A DNA stretch of 5,854 nt, from the NCBI GenBank assembly GCA_003518245.1, contig DOZA01000076.1:1-5854 (forward strand). Direction: 5' to 3'. Below, piece after piece: positions 1-5,801 of this stretch; the first letter of the stretch is position 1; the number at the start of each line of letters is the position of its first letter. The stretch comes from Bacteroidales bacterium (lineage in GTDB: Bacteria; Bacteroidota; Bacteroidia; Bacteroidales; VadinHA17). The notes beneath the pieces were generated by a model. That model saw only the letters and a program-made list of their open reading frames with translations, was not told the DNA's origin and did no database searches. The translations under genes and the position numbers were made by a program.

Positions 1-49
1 CTCTCCTTTTTTTTTTTATCATATTATTAACATTTTTTATGGCCTGATT

Positions 50-82
50 ATTGATAATTAATATTGAGGATGATTAACTTTA
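50..82 (+). promoter_or_regulatory. Possible Bacteroidota-type promoter upstream of the first envelope gene
   Basis: The Bacteroidota housekeeping promoter has a TTTG-like -33 element and a TAnnTTTG -7 element, roughly 19-21 bp apart. Here TATTG (ending at 53) is followed after 21 bp by TAACTTTA (75-82), which matches the -7 consensus except for the last base. Transcription would start near 89, giving a leader of about 30 nt before the ATG at 119. The elements are short and the region is AT-rich, so a chance match is quite possible. Nothing else recognisable lies in the first 118 bp apart from an 11-nt T run at 7-17. Confidence 0.25.
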
Positions 83-118
83 CGTTTTTCTCCCCTTGTC
101 TAAATATAAATATAGAGA

Positions 119-811
119 ATGAAACTTATTCTTGCCTTTATCACTTTTATTATATTAACCTCAAACTTAAAATCCCAGGTTTATGAAAATGCTATATACG
201 AGCATATGGAATACCTTAGACGGGAAAGGATAATGTCTGAGTATAACCCGAAAGCATATGAGAACATTGGTGGCACTCCTTACCTGAACAAAGAATTTGA
301 ACCAGGAAAGGTTTATTTGAAATCAGGTGAGGTTTTTACCGGTGAATATCGTTTTGATCTGTATGCTAACCAGATACAGTTTATAAACGAGGGTAGCCGG
401 TATGTAATATCATACCCTGATAAAATATACAAGGTTGAACTTAATGGCCATACATTTAAATATATTGATTATAAGATAGATGCAGGTATTAGAAATGGTT
501 ATTTCATTACCCTTGTTGAAGGCTATTATTCACTTTACCTGAAGAAAAGTAAAAGACTGAAAGATCCTGTTCCTACAAAACCTTACCAGCAGGCCAGGCC
601 GGCAAAATTCCTTGACTATAAAGATTGTTACTATATTAAGATAGGGGATGAGCCTGCCATAAGGGTCAAAAATATGAAGGGTATAATTAAGATCAGTGGT
701 AATCTTGGATTGGATGTAGAGGATTTTATTAAACGGGAAAAGATTAAATTGAGTCGTGAGTATGACCTGGTTAAACTGGTTAATTATATTAACAGCAGGT
801 TACTCGAGTAG
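119..811 (+). CDS. Secreted/periplasmic protein of unknown function, Bacteroidota-type
   Basis: This is a 230-aa exported protein that I cannot assign a function. It begins with a signal peptide: a short basic start (MK), a hydrophobic core over residues 3-14 and a probable cleavage after SQ at residue 20, a cleavage context common in Bacteroidota. There is no lipobox cysteine near the cleavage site and no later membrane segment, so a soluble periplasmic or secreted protein is likely. The mature part contains a beta-rich stretch (about 62-140; motifs GKVYLKSGEVFTGEYRF and GYFITLVEG), a proline-rich link (150-162) and a C-terminal part with YYIKIGDEPA (171-180), ending in a charged helical segment (about 199-229). 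The overall pattern resembles small uncharacterised secreted proteins of Bacteroidota; that is recollection of style, not a search result. The leader is A/T-rich without a Shine-Dalgarno sequence. The MORN-repeat gene follows after 25 bp, suggesting co-transcription. Confidence 0.8.
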   Translation: MKLILAFITFIILTSNLKSQVYENAIYEHMEYLRRERIMSEYNPKAYENIGGTPYLNKEFEPGKVYLKSGEVFTGEYRFDLYANQIQFINEGSRYVISYPDKIYKVELNGHTFKYIDYKIDAGIRNGYFITLVEGYYSLYLKKSKRLKDPVPTKPYQQARPAKFLDYKDCYYIKIGDEPAIRVKNMKGIIKISGNLGLDVEDFIKREKIKLSREYDLVKLVNYINSRLLE

Positions 812-836
812 TTAAATATATAAAAATGAGATTGTT

Positions 837-1520
837 ATGGGTGGTAAATTTAAATTATTAATCATTATGACCCTGGCATTTTCATATATCAGTACGCAGG
901 CTCAGGAAAAGTGTGAGGTGTTGTCGGAAAACCTTAGAGGTGAGTATCGCGGGGAATGCAAAAGGGGCCTGGCTCATGGTTATGGAGAAGCCCAGGGCAA
1001 GGATCACTATATTGGTGACTTTAAGAAAGGTTATCCCCATGGGAATGGTACCTATACGTGGTCTTCGGGTGAAAGATATGAGGGGGAATGGGAAAAAGGA
1101 CTACGTGACGGGGAAGGTACATATTACTTCTTTGCTAATGGCAAAGATTCAGTAATATATGGCAGGTGGATAGATGATGAATATGCAGGTGTTTACCATG
1201 AGAGGGCTTATAATGTTGATTTCAGGAATAATATTGGCAGGGTGAGCTTTGTAAAACTGCATGGCAACGAAAATTATGTCAGGCTTAAATTTATGCGTAA
1301 CGGTGCTGAAAGTACTAATATCAGTAATGTACTGCTGTCCGGCGATTCAGGAACGCAGAGTACTGACAGGATGTTTACAGGTCATGAGCACGTAGATTTC
1401 CCCTTTAAAGGTAAAGTAAGATTCTCTGCACTAAATGCATTCCATTCTGCAACCCTCAACTGTGAACTCCGGTATAAGATTTTTGAACCTGGCGCATGGG
1501 TTGTTTCTATTAATTATTGA
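837..1520 (+). CDS. Secreted MORN-repeat protein
   Basis: This is a 227-aa exported protein. A signal peptide (basic KFK, hydrophobic core 7-18) probably ends after AQ at residue 23. The N-terminal half of the mature protein carries about three MORN repeats (Y-x-G-x-W/F-x-x-G-x-x-x-G-x-G pattern): a degenerate one at about 37-57 (EYRGECKRGLAHGYG), one at 58-80 (YIGDFKKGYPHGNGTY) and a near-consensus one at 81-97 (YEGEWEKGLRDGEGTYY). MORN repeats form an elongated beta-hairpin stack; in eukaryotes some bind lipids or partner proteins, while in secreted bacterial proteins the role is unknown. Residues about 105-227 have no MORN repeats and look like a separate beta-rich domain that I do not recognise. 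The protein lies between two other exported-protein genes with 25-bp gaps on both sides, so an envelope role shared with them is plausible. An ATG at 826 is ruled out as the start because that frame stops after 11 codons. Confidence 0.85.
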   Translation: MGGKFKLLIIMTLAFSYISTQAQEKCEVLSENLRGEYRGECKRGLAHGYGEAQGKDHYIGDFKKGYPHGNGTYTWSSGERYEGEWEKGLRDGEGTYYFFANGKDSVIYGRWIDDEYAGVYHERAYNVDFRNNIGRVSFVKLHGNENYVRLKFMRNGAESTNISNVLLSGDSGTQSTDRMFTGHEHVDFPFKGKVRFSALNAFHSATLNCELRYKIFEPGAWVVSINY

Positions 1521-1545
1521 GCTGCCCTTAAATTTTAATCAATAA

Positions 1546-2814
1546 ATGAAATATTGGCTGAAGCTTATCACCCTTCTTTTCTTTTTGTTTATAAGGATAA
1601 CCTTCCTGGTAGCACAGACATACTATATTCAGGGATGCATTGTTAATAATAATAATGAGGAAATCAGTGGTTTAATCGATTACAGGGATTGGAAGTTCAA
1701 CCCCGGGACCATTAAATTTATTCCAGGTGATGATAATATACCACTTACCTATGATCCTTTTACCTTAAGGTCATTTACTGTCAATAATGAAAAATTCATA
1801 AGTGAGACAGTGTCAGTTGAGAGGATACCTGAATCATATGATGAACTGAAATATGATAGGAAGAGAGAAATATCAGAAGAAGAAGTATTTCTGAAGGTGA
1901 TGGTTGAAGGTGAAACATCGCTCTTCTATTATAACGAGGAAAAATCAGGCAGGCATTTTTATATCAAAAAGGGCAGAGGAGGCGAAATAATTGAATTAAA
2001 ACAATATAATGCTATTGTTGAGATTGAGGGTAATGAAGAAGTTGTGGTAAAAGATGAATATAAGGATCAGCTTGCAGGTATTATGAGAGACTGTAGTATG
2101 ATACTACCCCTGGTTCATCTGGCCGATTACAGCATGAAAGACCTTATTGAGCTAACCGATGAATATAATAAGTGCATGAAGTCAGAGGTTGACTATATTG
2201 CAAAATTGCCCTCTTATGAATTTGAACTGTCCCTGTCAGCAGGGCCTGCAGCTTTCTTTATTGATTTTTATGGCAGTGGCTCGCAGGACCTTACAGCCGC
2301 TGAGTTCCCGGTTAGCATTAAACCGGGTGTGGCAGTTGGACTAAATATAATATTTCCCTTTGCACGAAAAACTCTCTCAAGCTATAATGAACTTGGCATT
2401 GGTATTTATAGAACAACAGCTGAGGTACTGTGGTATGTAAGTAAAAATGATTATGAGAATGTGGAAATAGGTATAGGAGCTGCAAATATTAGTCTTTTAA
2501 CAGCTATAAGATATACTTATCCGGCACCTGGTTTTAAACCTTTTCTATATGCGGGCCTGGTAAATATGTACAGCCCTGCTATCACTAATGATAAAACATC
2601 TGTGGTACATTTTTTTACAACTGATACGGAAAATATCTCGGAAGCCATTCCCGGATACAGGAGGTATTCACCTGCACTGGCGGCCGGGATAGGTATGCGA
2701 TACAAAAAGATCGGCATTGACCTGAGGTACCAAAGACCTGGCAGTATCTCAAATAAAATCAATGTTGATTCCCGGATAAATAATGTATTTTTATTTTTCA
2801 GTTACTCCTTTTAA
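1546..2814 (+). CDS. Two-part outer-membrane protein: extracytoplasmic N-domain plus C-terminal beta-barrel
   Basis: This 422-aa exported protein is probably anchored in the outer membrane. A long hydrophobic signal peptide (residues 5-22) ends after AQ at 24. The N-terminal part (about 25-215) starts with GCIVNNNNEEISGLIDYRDW, a pattern I associate with a Bacteroidota family whose N-domain precedes a barrel. It continues through GETSLFYYNEE (122-132), HFYIKKG (137-143) and a helical region with two cysteines (C183, C210) that could form a disulfide. From about 225 the sequence changes to alternating amphipathic beta-strands (FELSLSAGPAAFF, VAVGLNIIFPF, ELGIGIYRTTAEV, FKPFLYAGLVNMY, AAGIGMRYKKIGIDLRYQR) and ends in VFLFFSYSF. 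A terminal aromatic strand with final Phe is the usual outer-membrane barrel insertion signal. About 8-10 strands fit, PorT/OmpW-like in size, but strand count is only an estimate. Function is unknown. It is probably co-expressed with the two exported proteins upstream. The corrinoid genes begin 30 bp downstream with no visible terminator between. Confidence 0.82.
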   Translation: MKYWLKLITLLFFLFIRITFLVAQTYYIQGCIVNNNNEEISGLIDYRDWKFNPGTIKFIPGDDNIPLTYDPFTLRSFTVNNEKFISETVSVERIPESYDELKYDRKREISEEEVFLKVMVEGETSLFYYNEEKSGRHFYIKKGRGGEIIELKQYNAIVEIEGNEEVVVKDEYKDQLAGIMRDCSMILPLVHLADYSMKDLIELTDEYNKCMKSEVDYIAKLPSYEFELSLSAGPAAFFIDFYGSGSQDLTAAEFPVSIKPGVAVGLNIIFPFARKTLSSYNELGIGIYRTTAEVLWYVSKNDYENVEIGIGAANISLLTAIRYTYPAPGFKPFLYAGLVNMYSPAITNDKTSVVHFFTTDTENISEAIPGYRRYSPALAAGIGMRYKKIGIDLRYQRPGSISNKINVDSRINNVFLFFSYSF

Positions 2815-2844
2815 CTTACGGACAAATAATTTAACATTGTTAAT

Positions 2845-3516
2845 ATGAATGATCTTATAAAGAAGATATTCAAATGTGTGGAAATGGGGAAGATAAACCT
2901 TACATCACCATACCCGCCTGATATGAAAGACCAGGATGGTGCCGATGAATTAACCCGGCAAGCCCTTGACAACGGTATTCATCCATCTGATATTCTTGAC
3001 TCAGCAATGATACCTGCAATGGAGGTTGTGGGGAATAAGTTCAGCAGGAATGAAATTTTTGTTCCCCAGATGTTAATGTCGGCCAAGGCAATGAGTGCTG
3101 CAATGGAACATATAAAGCCTTTTTTTAAATCCGGTGAGGCAAAAAGGAAAGGAGTGTTTATTATTGGTACTGTTGAGGGCGATCTTCATGATATTGGCAA
3201 AAACCTCGTTGCCATGATGATTGAAGGAGCCGGATGGGAAGTTATTGATCTTGGTGTGGATGTGAAAACAGAACAGTTTATAAGTACTATTAATGAATAC
3301 CCGGGTTCACTAATAGGCTTATCAGCCCTGATAACCACTACGATGGAGAATATGAAAAAAACAGTAAACGAGGTGAAATCAAAATACCCGGAAACCAGGG
3401 TGCTGATAGGAGGTGCCCCGGTAACAGACGATTTCAGGAAAAAAATTGGAGCCAGTTTTTACTCACCTGACCCTCAGGGTGCTGTCAATTATCTTAATTC
3501 AGGTCTTCAGGTCTAA
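2845..3516 (+). CDS. Corrinoid (cobalamin-binding) methyl carrier protein, MtaC/MtbC-like
   Basis: This 223-aa cytoplasmic protein is the methyl carrier of a corrinoid-dependent methyltransferase system. Cobalt of a bound B12-type cofactor accepts a methyl group from one methyltransferase and gives it to another. The N-terminal part (about 1-95) is the helical cap domain (B12-binding-2 type), with the family stretch GNKFSRNEIFVPQMLMSAKA (63-82). The C-terminal part (about 102-220) is the Rossmann-like B12-binding domain. It has D113-L-H115-D-I-G118 (DxHxxG; His115 is the expected lower axial ligand), the SALITTTM stretch (160-167) and the GG pair (189-190) that line the nucleotide tail. Length is normal for the family. 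Subfamily assignment (methanol, methylamine, methoxyaromatic, betaine or methyl-folate systems) cannot be made from the carrier alone, and a split methionine synthase B12 subunit is another option. It is followed 10 bp later by a MetH-reactivation-like gene and then a RACE activator, so it is presumably the protein they maintain. The 30-bp upstream gap leaves no room for a cobalamin riboswitch. Confidence 0.93.
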   Translation: MNDLIKKIFKCVEMGKINLTSPYPPDMKDQDGADELTRQALDNGIHPSDILDSAMIPAMEVVGNKFSRNEIFVPQMLMSAKAMSAAMEHIKPFFKSGEAKRKGVFIIGTVEGDLHDIGKNLVAMMIEGAGWEVIDLGVDVKTEQFISTINEYPGSLIGLSALITTTMENMKKTVNEVKSKYPETRVLIGGAPVTDDFRKKIGASFYSPDPQGAVNYLNSGLQV

Positions 3517-3526
3517 ATAAAATAGT

Positions 3527-4252
3527 ATGTACTCAAGTATGCGGGATAATGATGAATACTTATACCGCTTCAGGGCATATGAGCTTGAAATTAGCCCGGA
3601 AGAGATAATCGAATTTATTGATAAGAACCATCGAGGGGCAGGGAAGGAGTATAAATCATTGACCAGGGATTTGCTGGCTTATATTCCTGACGATCATGAA
3701 TACAAGGGCGAATTGAAGGTATTTTATAAGCTGTGTTTTGAAGACAGCACTTCAAGCCTAAGAATCAATAATATTGATTTCAAACTGGCAGAAATCCTTT
3801 ATAATGAAATGAGAAAATCGGAGATGACTGCTTTTTTTGTCTGTACAGCAGGTAATATTTTTTCTGATCTGAGTAAAAGATTTACAGCAGAGGGTGATTA
3901 TCTAAAGGCTTATATAATAGATATAGCAGGTAATATTGCTGTTACAGCCACAGCTACTATGATTCACCGGAAAATTACTGAAGAAGCTGGAAGGATAGGA
4001 ATGCGAACAACGAATTATTATTGCCCCGGCAATTGCGGGTGGAATATAAATGAACAGCAGAAAGTGTTTGAAATGCTAAGTGGTCATTATTCAGGTGTGA
4101 TGCTAAGTGAAGTAAACCTGATGTATCCTGTAAAATCGATAAGCGCGATAGTGGGTATAGGTAAGCATGTGTCCTTCAGGGAGAATACCTGTGAGCTATG
4201 TCATAATATTAAATGTCCTTACAGGAATAAATCACATCAGGAGGGCAAATGA
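3527..4252 (+). CDS. Free-standing MetH reactivation-domain-like protein with C-terminal Cys cluster
   Basis: This 241-aa soluble protein resembles the C-terminal activation domain of cobalamin-dependent methionine synthase (MetH), which binds S-adenosylmethionine and re-methylates oxidised cobalamin. The match is strongest at 164-208: YYCPGNCGWNINEQ corresponds to the MetH RPAPGY loop, and VMLSEVNLMYPVKSISAIVG (191-210) corresponds to MKLTESFAMWPGASVSG. By my by-eye alignment to E. coli MetH, SAM-contacting Arg1134 falls on Tyr164 and Tyr1139 on Asn169, while two helix glutamates fall on Thr140 and Thr144, so SAM binding is doubtful. Cysteines C166 and C170 flank the loop, and the end carries C222-x2-C225-x4-C230 followed by PYR, a possible metal or Fe-S site. 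Its position between the corrinoid carrier (10 bp upstream) and the RACE activator (4-bp ATGA overlap downstream) argues for a role in reactivating or docking the carrier. The ATG at 3527 is chosen for spacing; Met5 (3539) is an alternative start. Confidence 0.8.
   Translation: MYSSMRDNDEYLYRFRAYELEISPEEIIEFIDKNHRGAGKEYKSLTRDLLAYIPDDHEYKGELKVFYKLCFEDSTSSLRINNIDFKLAEILYNEMRKSEMTAFFVCTAGNIFSDLSKRFTAEGDYLKAYIIDIAGNIAVTATATMIHRKITEEAGRIGMRTTNYYCPGNCGWNINEQQKVFEMLSGHYSGVMLSEVNLMYPVKSISAIVGIGKHVSFRENTCELCHNIKCPYRNKSHQEGK
4239..4248 (+). promoter_or_regulatory. Strong Shine-Dalgarno site for the RACE activator gene
   Basis: AGGAGGG at 4239-4245 lies 3-4 nt before the ATG at 4249, inside the last codons of the preceding gene. 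The other five genes have A/T-rich leaders without such a motif, as expected for Bacteroidota, which rely little on Shine-Dalgarno pairing. The motif supports this start. Together with the overlapping ATGA (stop TGA 4250-4252, start ATG 4249-4251) it suggests translational coupling. It also encodes the natural residues QEGK, so it could be coincidental. Confidence 0.5.
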
Positions 4253-5736
4253 AACATGAGATTGAAATAATACAGGACGGTGAATCAATAAGTATAAAAG
4301 CTGGTGACGGGGAAGTATTGCTGGATGTGCTGAGAACAAAAGGTTATAATATATATTCACCATGCGGAGGGGAAGGTACATGCGGAAAATGTACTGTTCA
4401 TATAATAGGCAAAGGAACAGTTGCTGCATGCAGGTATATCATTTCTGAAGATATTACTGTAATACTACCCGGAGCAGGCGAAATGAATGTTCTCAGTACA
4501 CAGTATGAAAATACGGTGGATATTGATTTCATGCCGTTTTATGATGCCCGGTTGTCGGGCAGGCCTGTTGGATGTGCACTGGACATAGGGACAACCACTA
4601 TGGTATATTACTTTATCGATCTAAAAGATGGAACTCTACTGAGAACATATTCAGATATAAACCCGCAGGTAAGATATGGGGCAGATGTTATCAGCAGGAT
4701 TAATTATTGCACAGAAAATGATGATGGTTTAGAAACCTTGCAGTCATTGCTGGCAGGATCAGTAAACAGTAATATCAGGAGGTTAATAAATGATACTCAA
4801 AGAAAAGAAGATGATATAATATCAATAAATATTGCTGGTAATACAACTATGCTTCACCTGATGGCCGGAGTGGATCCTTCACCAATAGCCTTTGCTCCTT
4901 TTACCCCTGTTTTTACAGAACAAAAAAATCTTAATCCTTCTAAACTGGGTATAAATATTAATGAGCAGGCTTCAATAAAAATGCTTCCTTCTGTAAGTGC
5001 TTATGTGGGATCCGATATCGTTGCCGGCCTGGCTTCAATTGACCTTGAAGGGTATGAAACATGCTTATATATAGATATTGGTACTAATGGAGAGATAGTA
5101 CTTGTTAACAAGAATAAAATATTTGCCTGTGCCACAGCGGCCGGGCCTGCTTTTGAAGGAGCAAGAATATCGTGTGGCTGCCCTGCGGTAGAAGGTGCTA
5201 TCAATACTTTTAAAGAAGGTTATTTTACAACCATAGGAAGAACTGATCCTGTTGGTGTATGCGGGTCAGGGCTGGTTGATATAATAGCTTATATGCTGGA
5301 TAAGGGCCTGGTATCTGCTACCGGTGAAATAACAGATGAGCTTGAGATATTTACCGATGGTAAGAAAGATCTGAGGATTACCCAGCAGGATATAAGAGAG
5401 GTGCAACTGGCAAAAGCGGCAATATCGGCAGGTATTGATATATTACTCAGGAGAGGCGGTTGTTGTTATGATGATGTAGAGTTATTGATACTGGCCGGTG
5501 GTTTTGGTAATTATATATCAGTTGATAATGCTATGAGAACAGGCATATTGCCTGCAGAGCTAAAGAATAAGGTTATACAGGCAGGTAATGCAGCTGGCAC
5601 AGGTGCCTTGCTGGCATTAAAATCCCGGGAATTCAACCATCAACTCGATAAGCTGGCTTCACGTATCGAATATATTGAACTTTCTGCCGACAGGGAGTTT
5701 GCGAAACTCTACGTTGACAGGATGAATTTCGAGTAA
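4249..5736 (+). CDS. RACE/RamA-type ATP-dependent reductive activator of corrinoid protein ([2Fe-2S] ferredoxin plus ASKHA ATPase, DUF4445)
   Basis: This 495-aa cytoplasmic protein belongs to the reductive activators of corrinoid enzymes, which couple ATP hydrolysis to one-electron reduction of inactive Co(II) corrinoid to Co(I). The N-terminal ferredoxin domain (about 1-85) has C39-x5-C45-x2-C48-x12-C61 (PCGGEGTCGKC), the expected ligand set for a [2Fe-2S] cluster. The C-terminal ASKHA domain (about 107-490) shows GCALDIGTTTMV (108-119, phosphate-1 loop), IAGNTTML (195-202), YIDIGTNGEI (274-283, phosphate-2), AAGPAFEGARISCG (297-310), GVCGSGLVDI (336-345), LAGGFGNYI (415-423) and AGNAAGTGALLAL (446-458). 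Ferredoxin and ATPase are separated by only about 20 residues. Full-length relatives such as RACo are about 600-650 aa and have an extra middle domain there, so this is a short form. All ATPase motifs and cluster ligands are intact, so it is not a broken gene. Translation is probably coupled to the preceding gene by the ATGA overlap. Its target is presumably the carrier two genes upstream. Confidence 0.93.
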   Translation: MKHEIEIIQDGESISIKAGDGEVLLDVLRTKGYNIYSPCGGEGTCGKCTVHIIGKGTVAACRYIISEDITVILPGAGEMNVLSTQYENTVDIDFMPFYDARLSGRPVGCALDIGTTTMVYYFIDLKDGTLLRTYSDINPQVRYGADVISRINYCTENDDGLETLQSLLAGSVNSNIRRLINDTQRKEDDIISINIAGNTTMLHLMAGVDPSPIAFAPFTPVFTEQKNLNPSKLGININEQASIKMLPSVSAYVGSDIVAGLASIDLEGYETCLYIDIGTNGEIVLVNKNKIFACATAAGPAFEGARISCGCPAVEGAINTFKEGYFTTIGRTDPVGVCGSGLVDIIAYMLDKGLVSATGEITDELEIFTDGKKDLRITQQDIREVQLAKAAISAGIDILLRRGGCCYDDVELLILAGGFGNYISVDNAMRTGILPAELKNKVIQAGNAAGTGALLALKSREFNHQLDKLASRIEYIELSADREFAKLYVDRMNFE

Positions 5737-5740
5737 GTAG

Positions 5741-5775
5741 CGCAGAGCACAGGGCACAGGGCACAGAGCAGGGAG
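5741..5775. repeat. 7-bp tandem repeat, consensus CRCAGRG, about 5 units
   Basis: Starting 5 bp after the stop codon of the activator gene, the sequence reads as consecutive heptamers: CGCAGAG, CACAGGG, CACAGGG, CACAGAG, CAGGGAG. The first four fit CRCAGRG exactly and the fifth is decayed. The period is not a multiple of three and no gene spans it. No stem that would make a terminator is visible. Confidence 0.85.
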
Positions 5776-5801
5776 GGTGTTTTGAATAGAATGTGAGGAG
5801 G

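Noticed and set aside
7..17. Run of 11 T as the tail of an intrinsic terminator from an upstream gene
   Set aside because: No stem precedes it within the window (only CTCTCC is visible), so it cannot be called; the stem, if any, lies outside.
913..1155. 80-codon open frame on the + strand inside the MORN gene
   Set aside because: It is fully contained in a gene with a clear signal peptide and repeats, in another frame, and its product has no recognisable features.
1521..1545. AT-rich inverted sequence around TTAAATTTTAA before the barrel gene as a terminator or operator
   Set aside because: The symmetry is imperfect and composed only of A and T, as expected by chance in this DNA.
2517..2762. 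81-codon open frame on the - strand inside the barrel gene
   Set aside because: It is antisense to well-supported beta-strand coding sequence, with no supporting motif or leader.
2815..2844. Cobalamin riboswitch upstream of the corrinoid operon
   Set aside because: The gap is 30 bp, far too short for the roughly 200-nt aptamer, and no B12-box-like sequence was seen upstream of 119 either.
4232..4429. 65-codon open frame on the - strand across the start of the activator gene
   Set aside because: It is antisense to the ferredoxin domain coding region, including cluster-ligand cysteines. Its hydrophobic look reflects reverse-strand composition.
5001..5204. 67-codon open frame on the - strand inside the activator gene
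   Set aside because: It is antisense to conserved ASKHA motifs and shows no independent evidence of coding.
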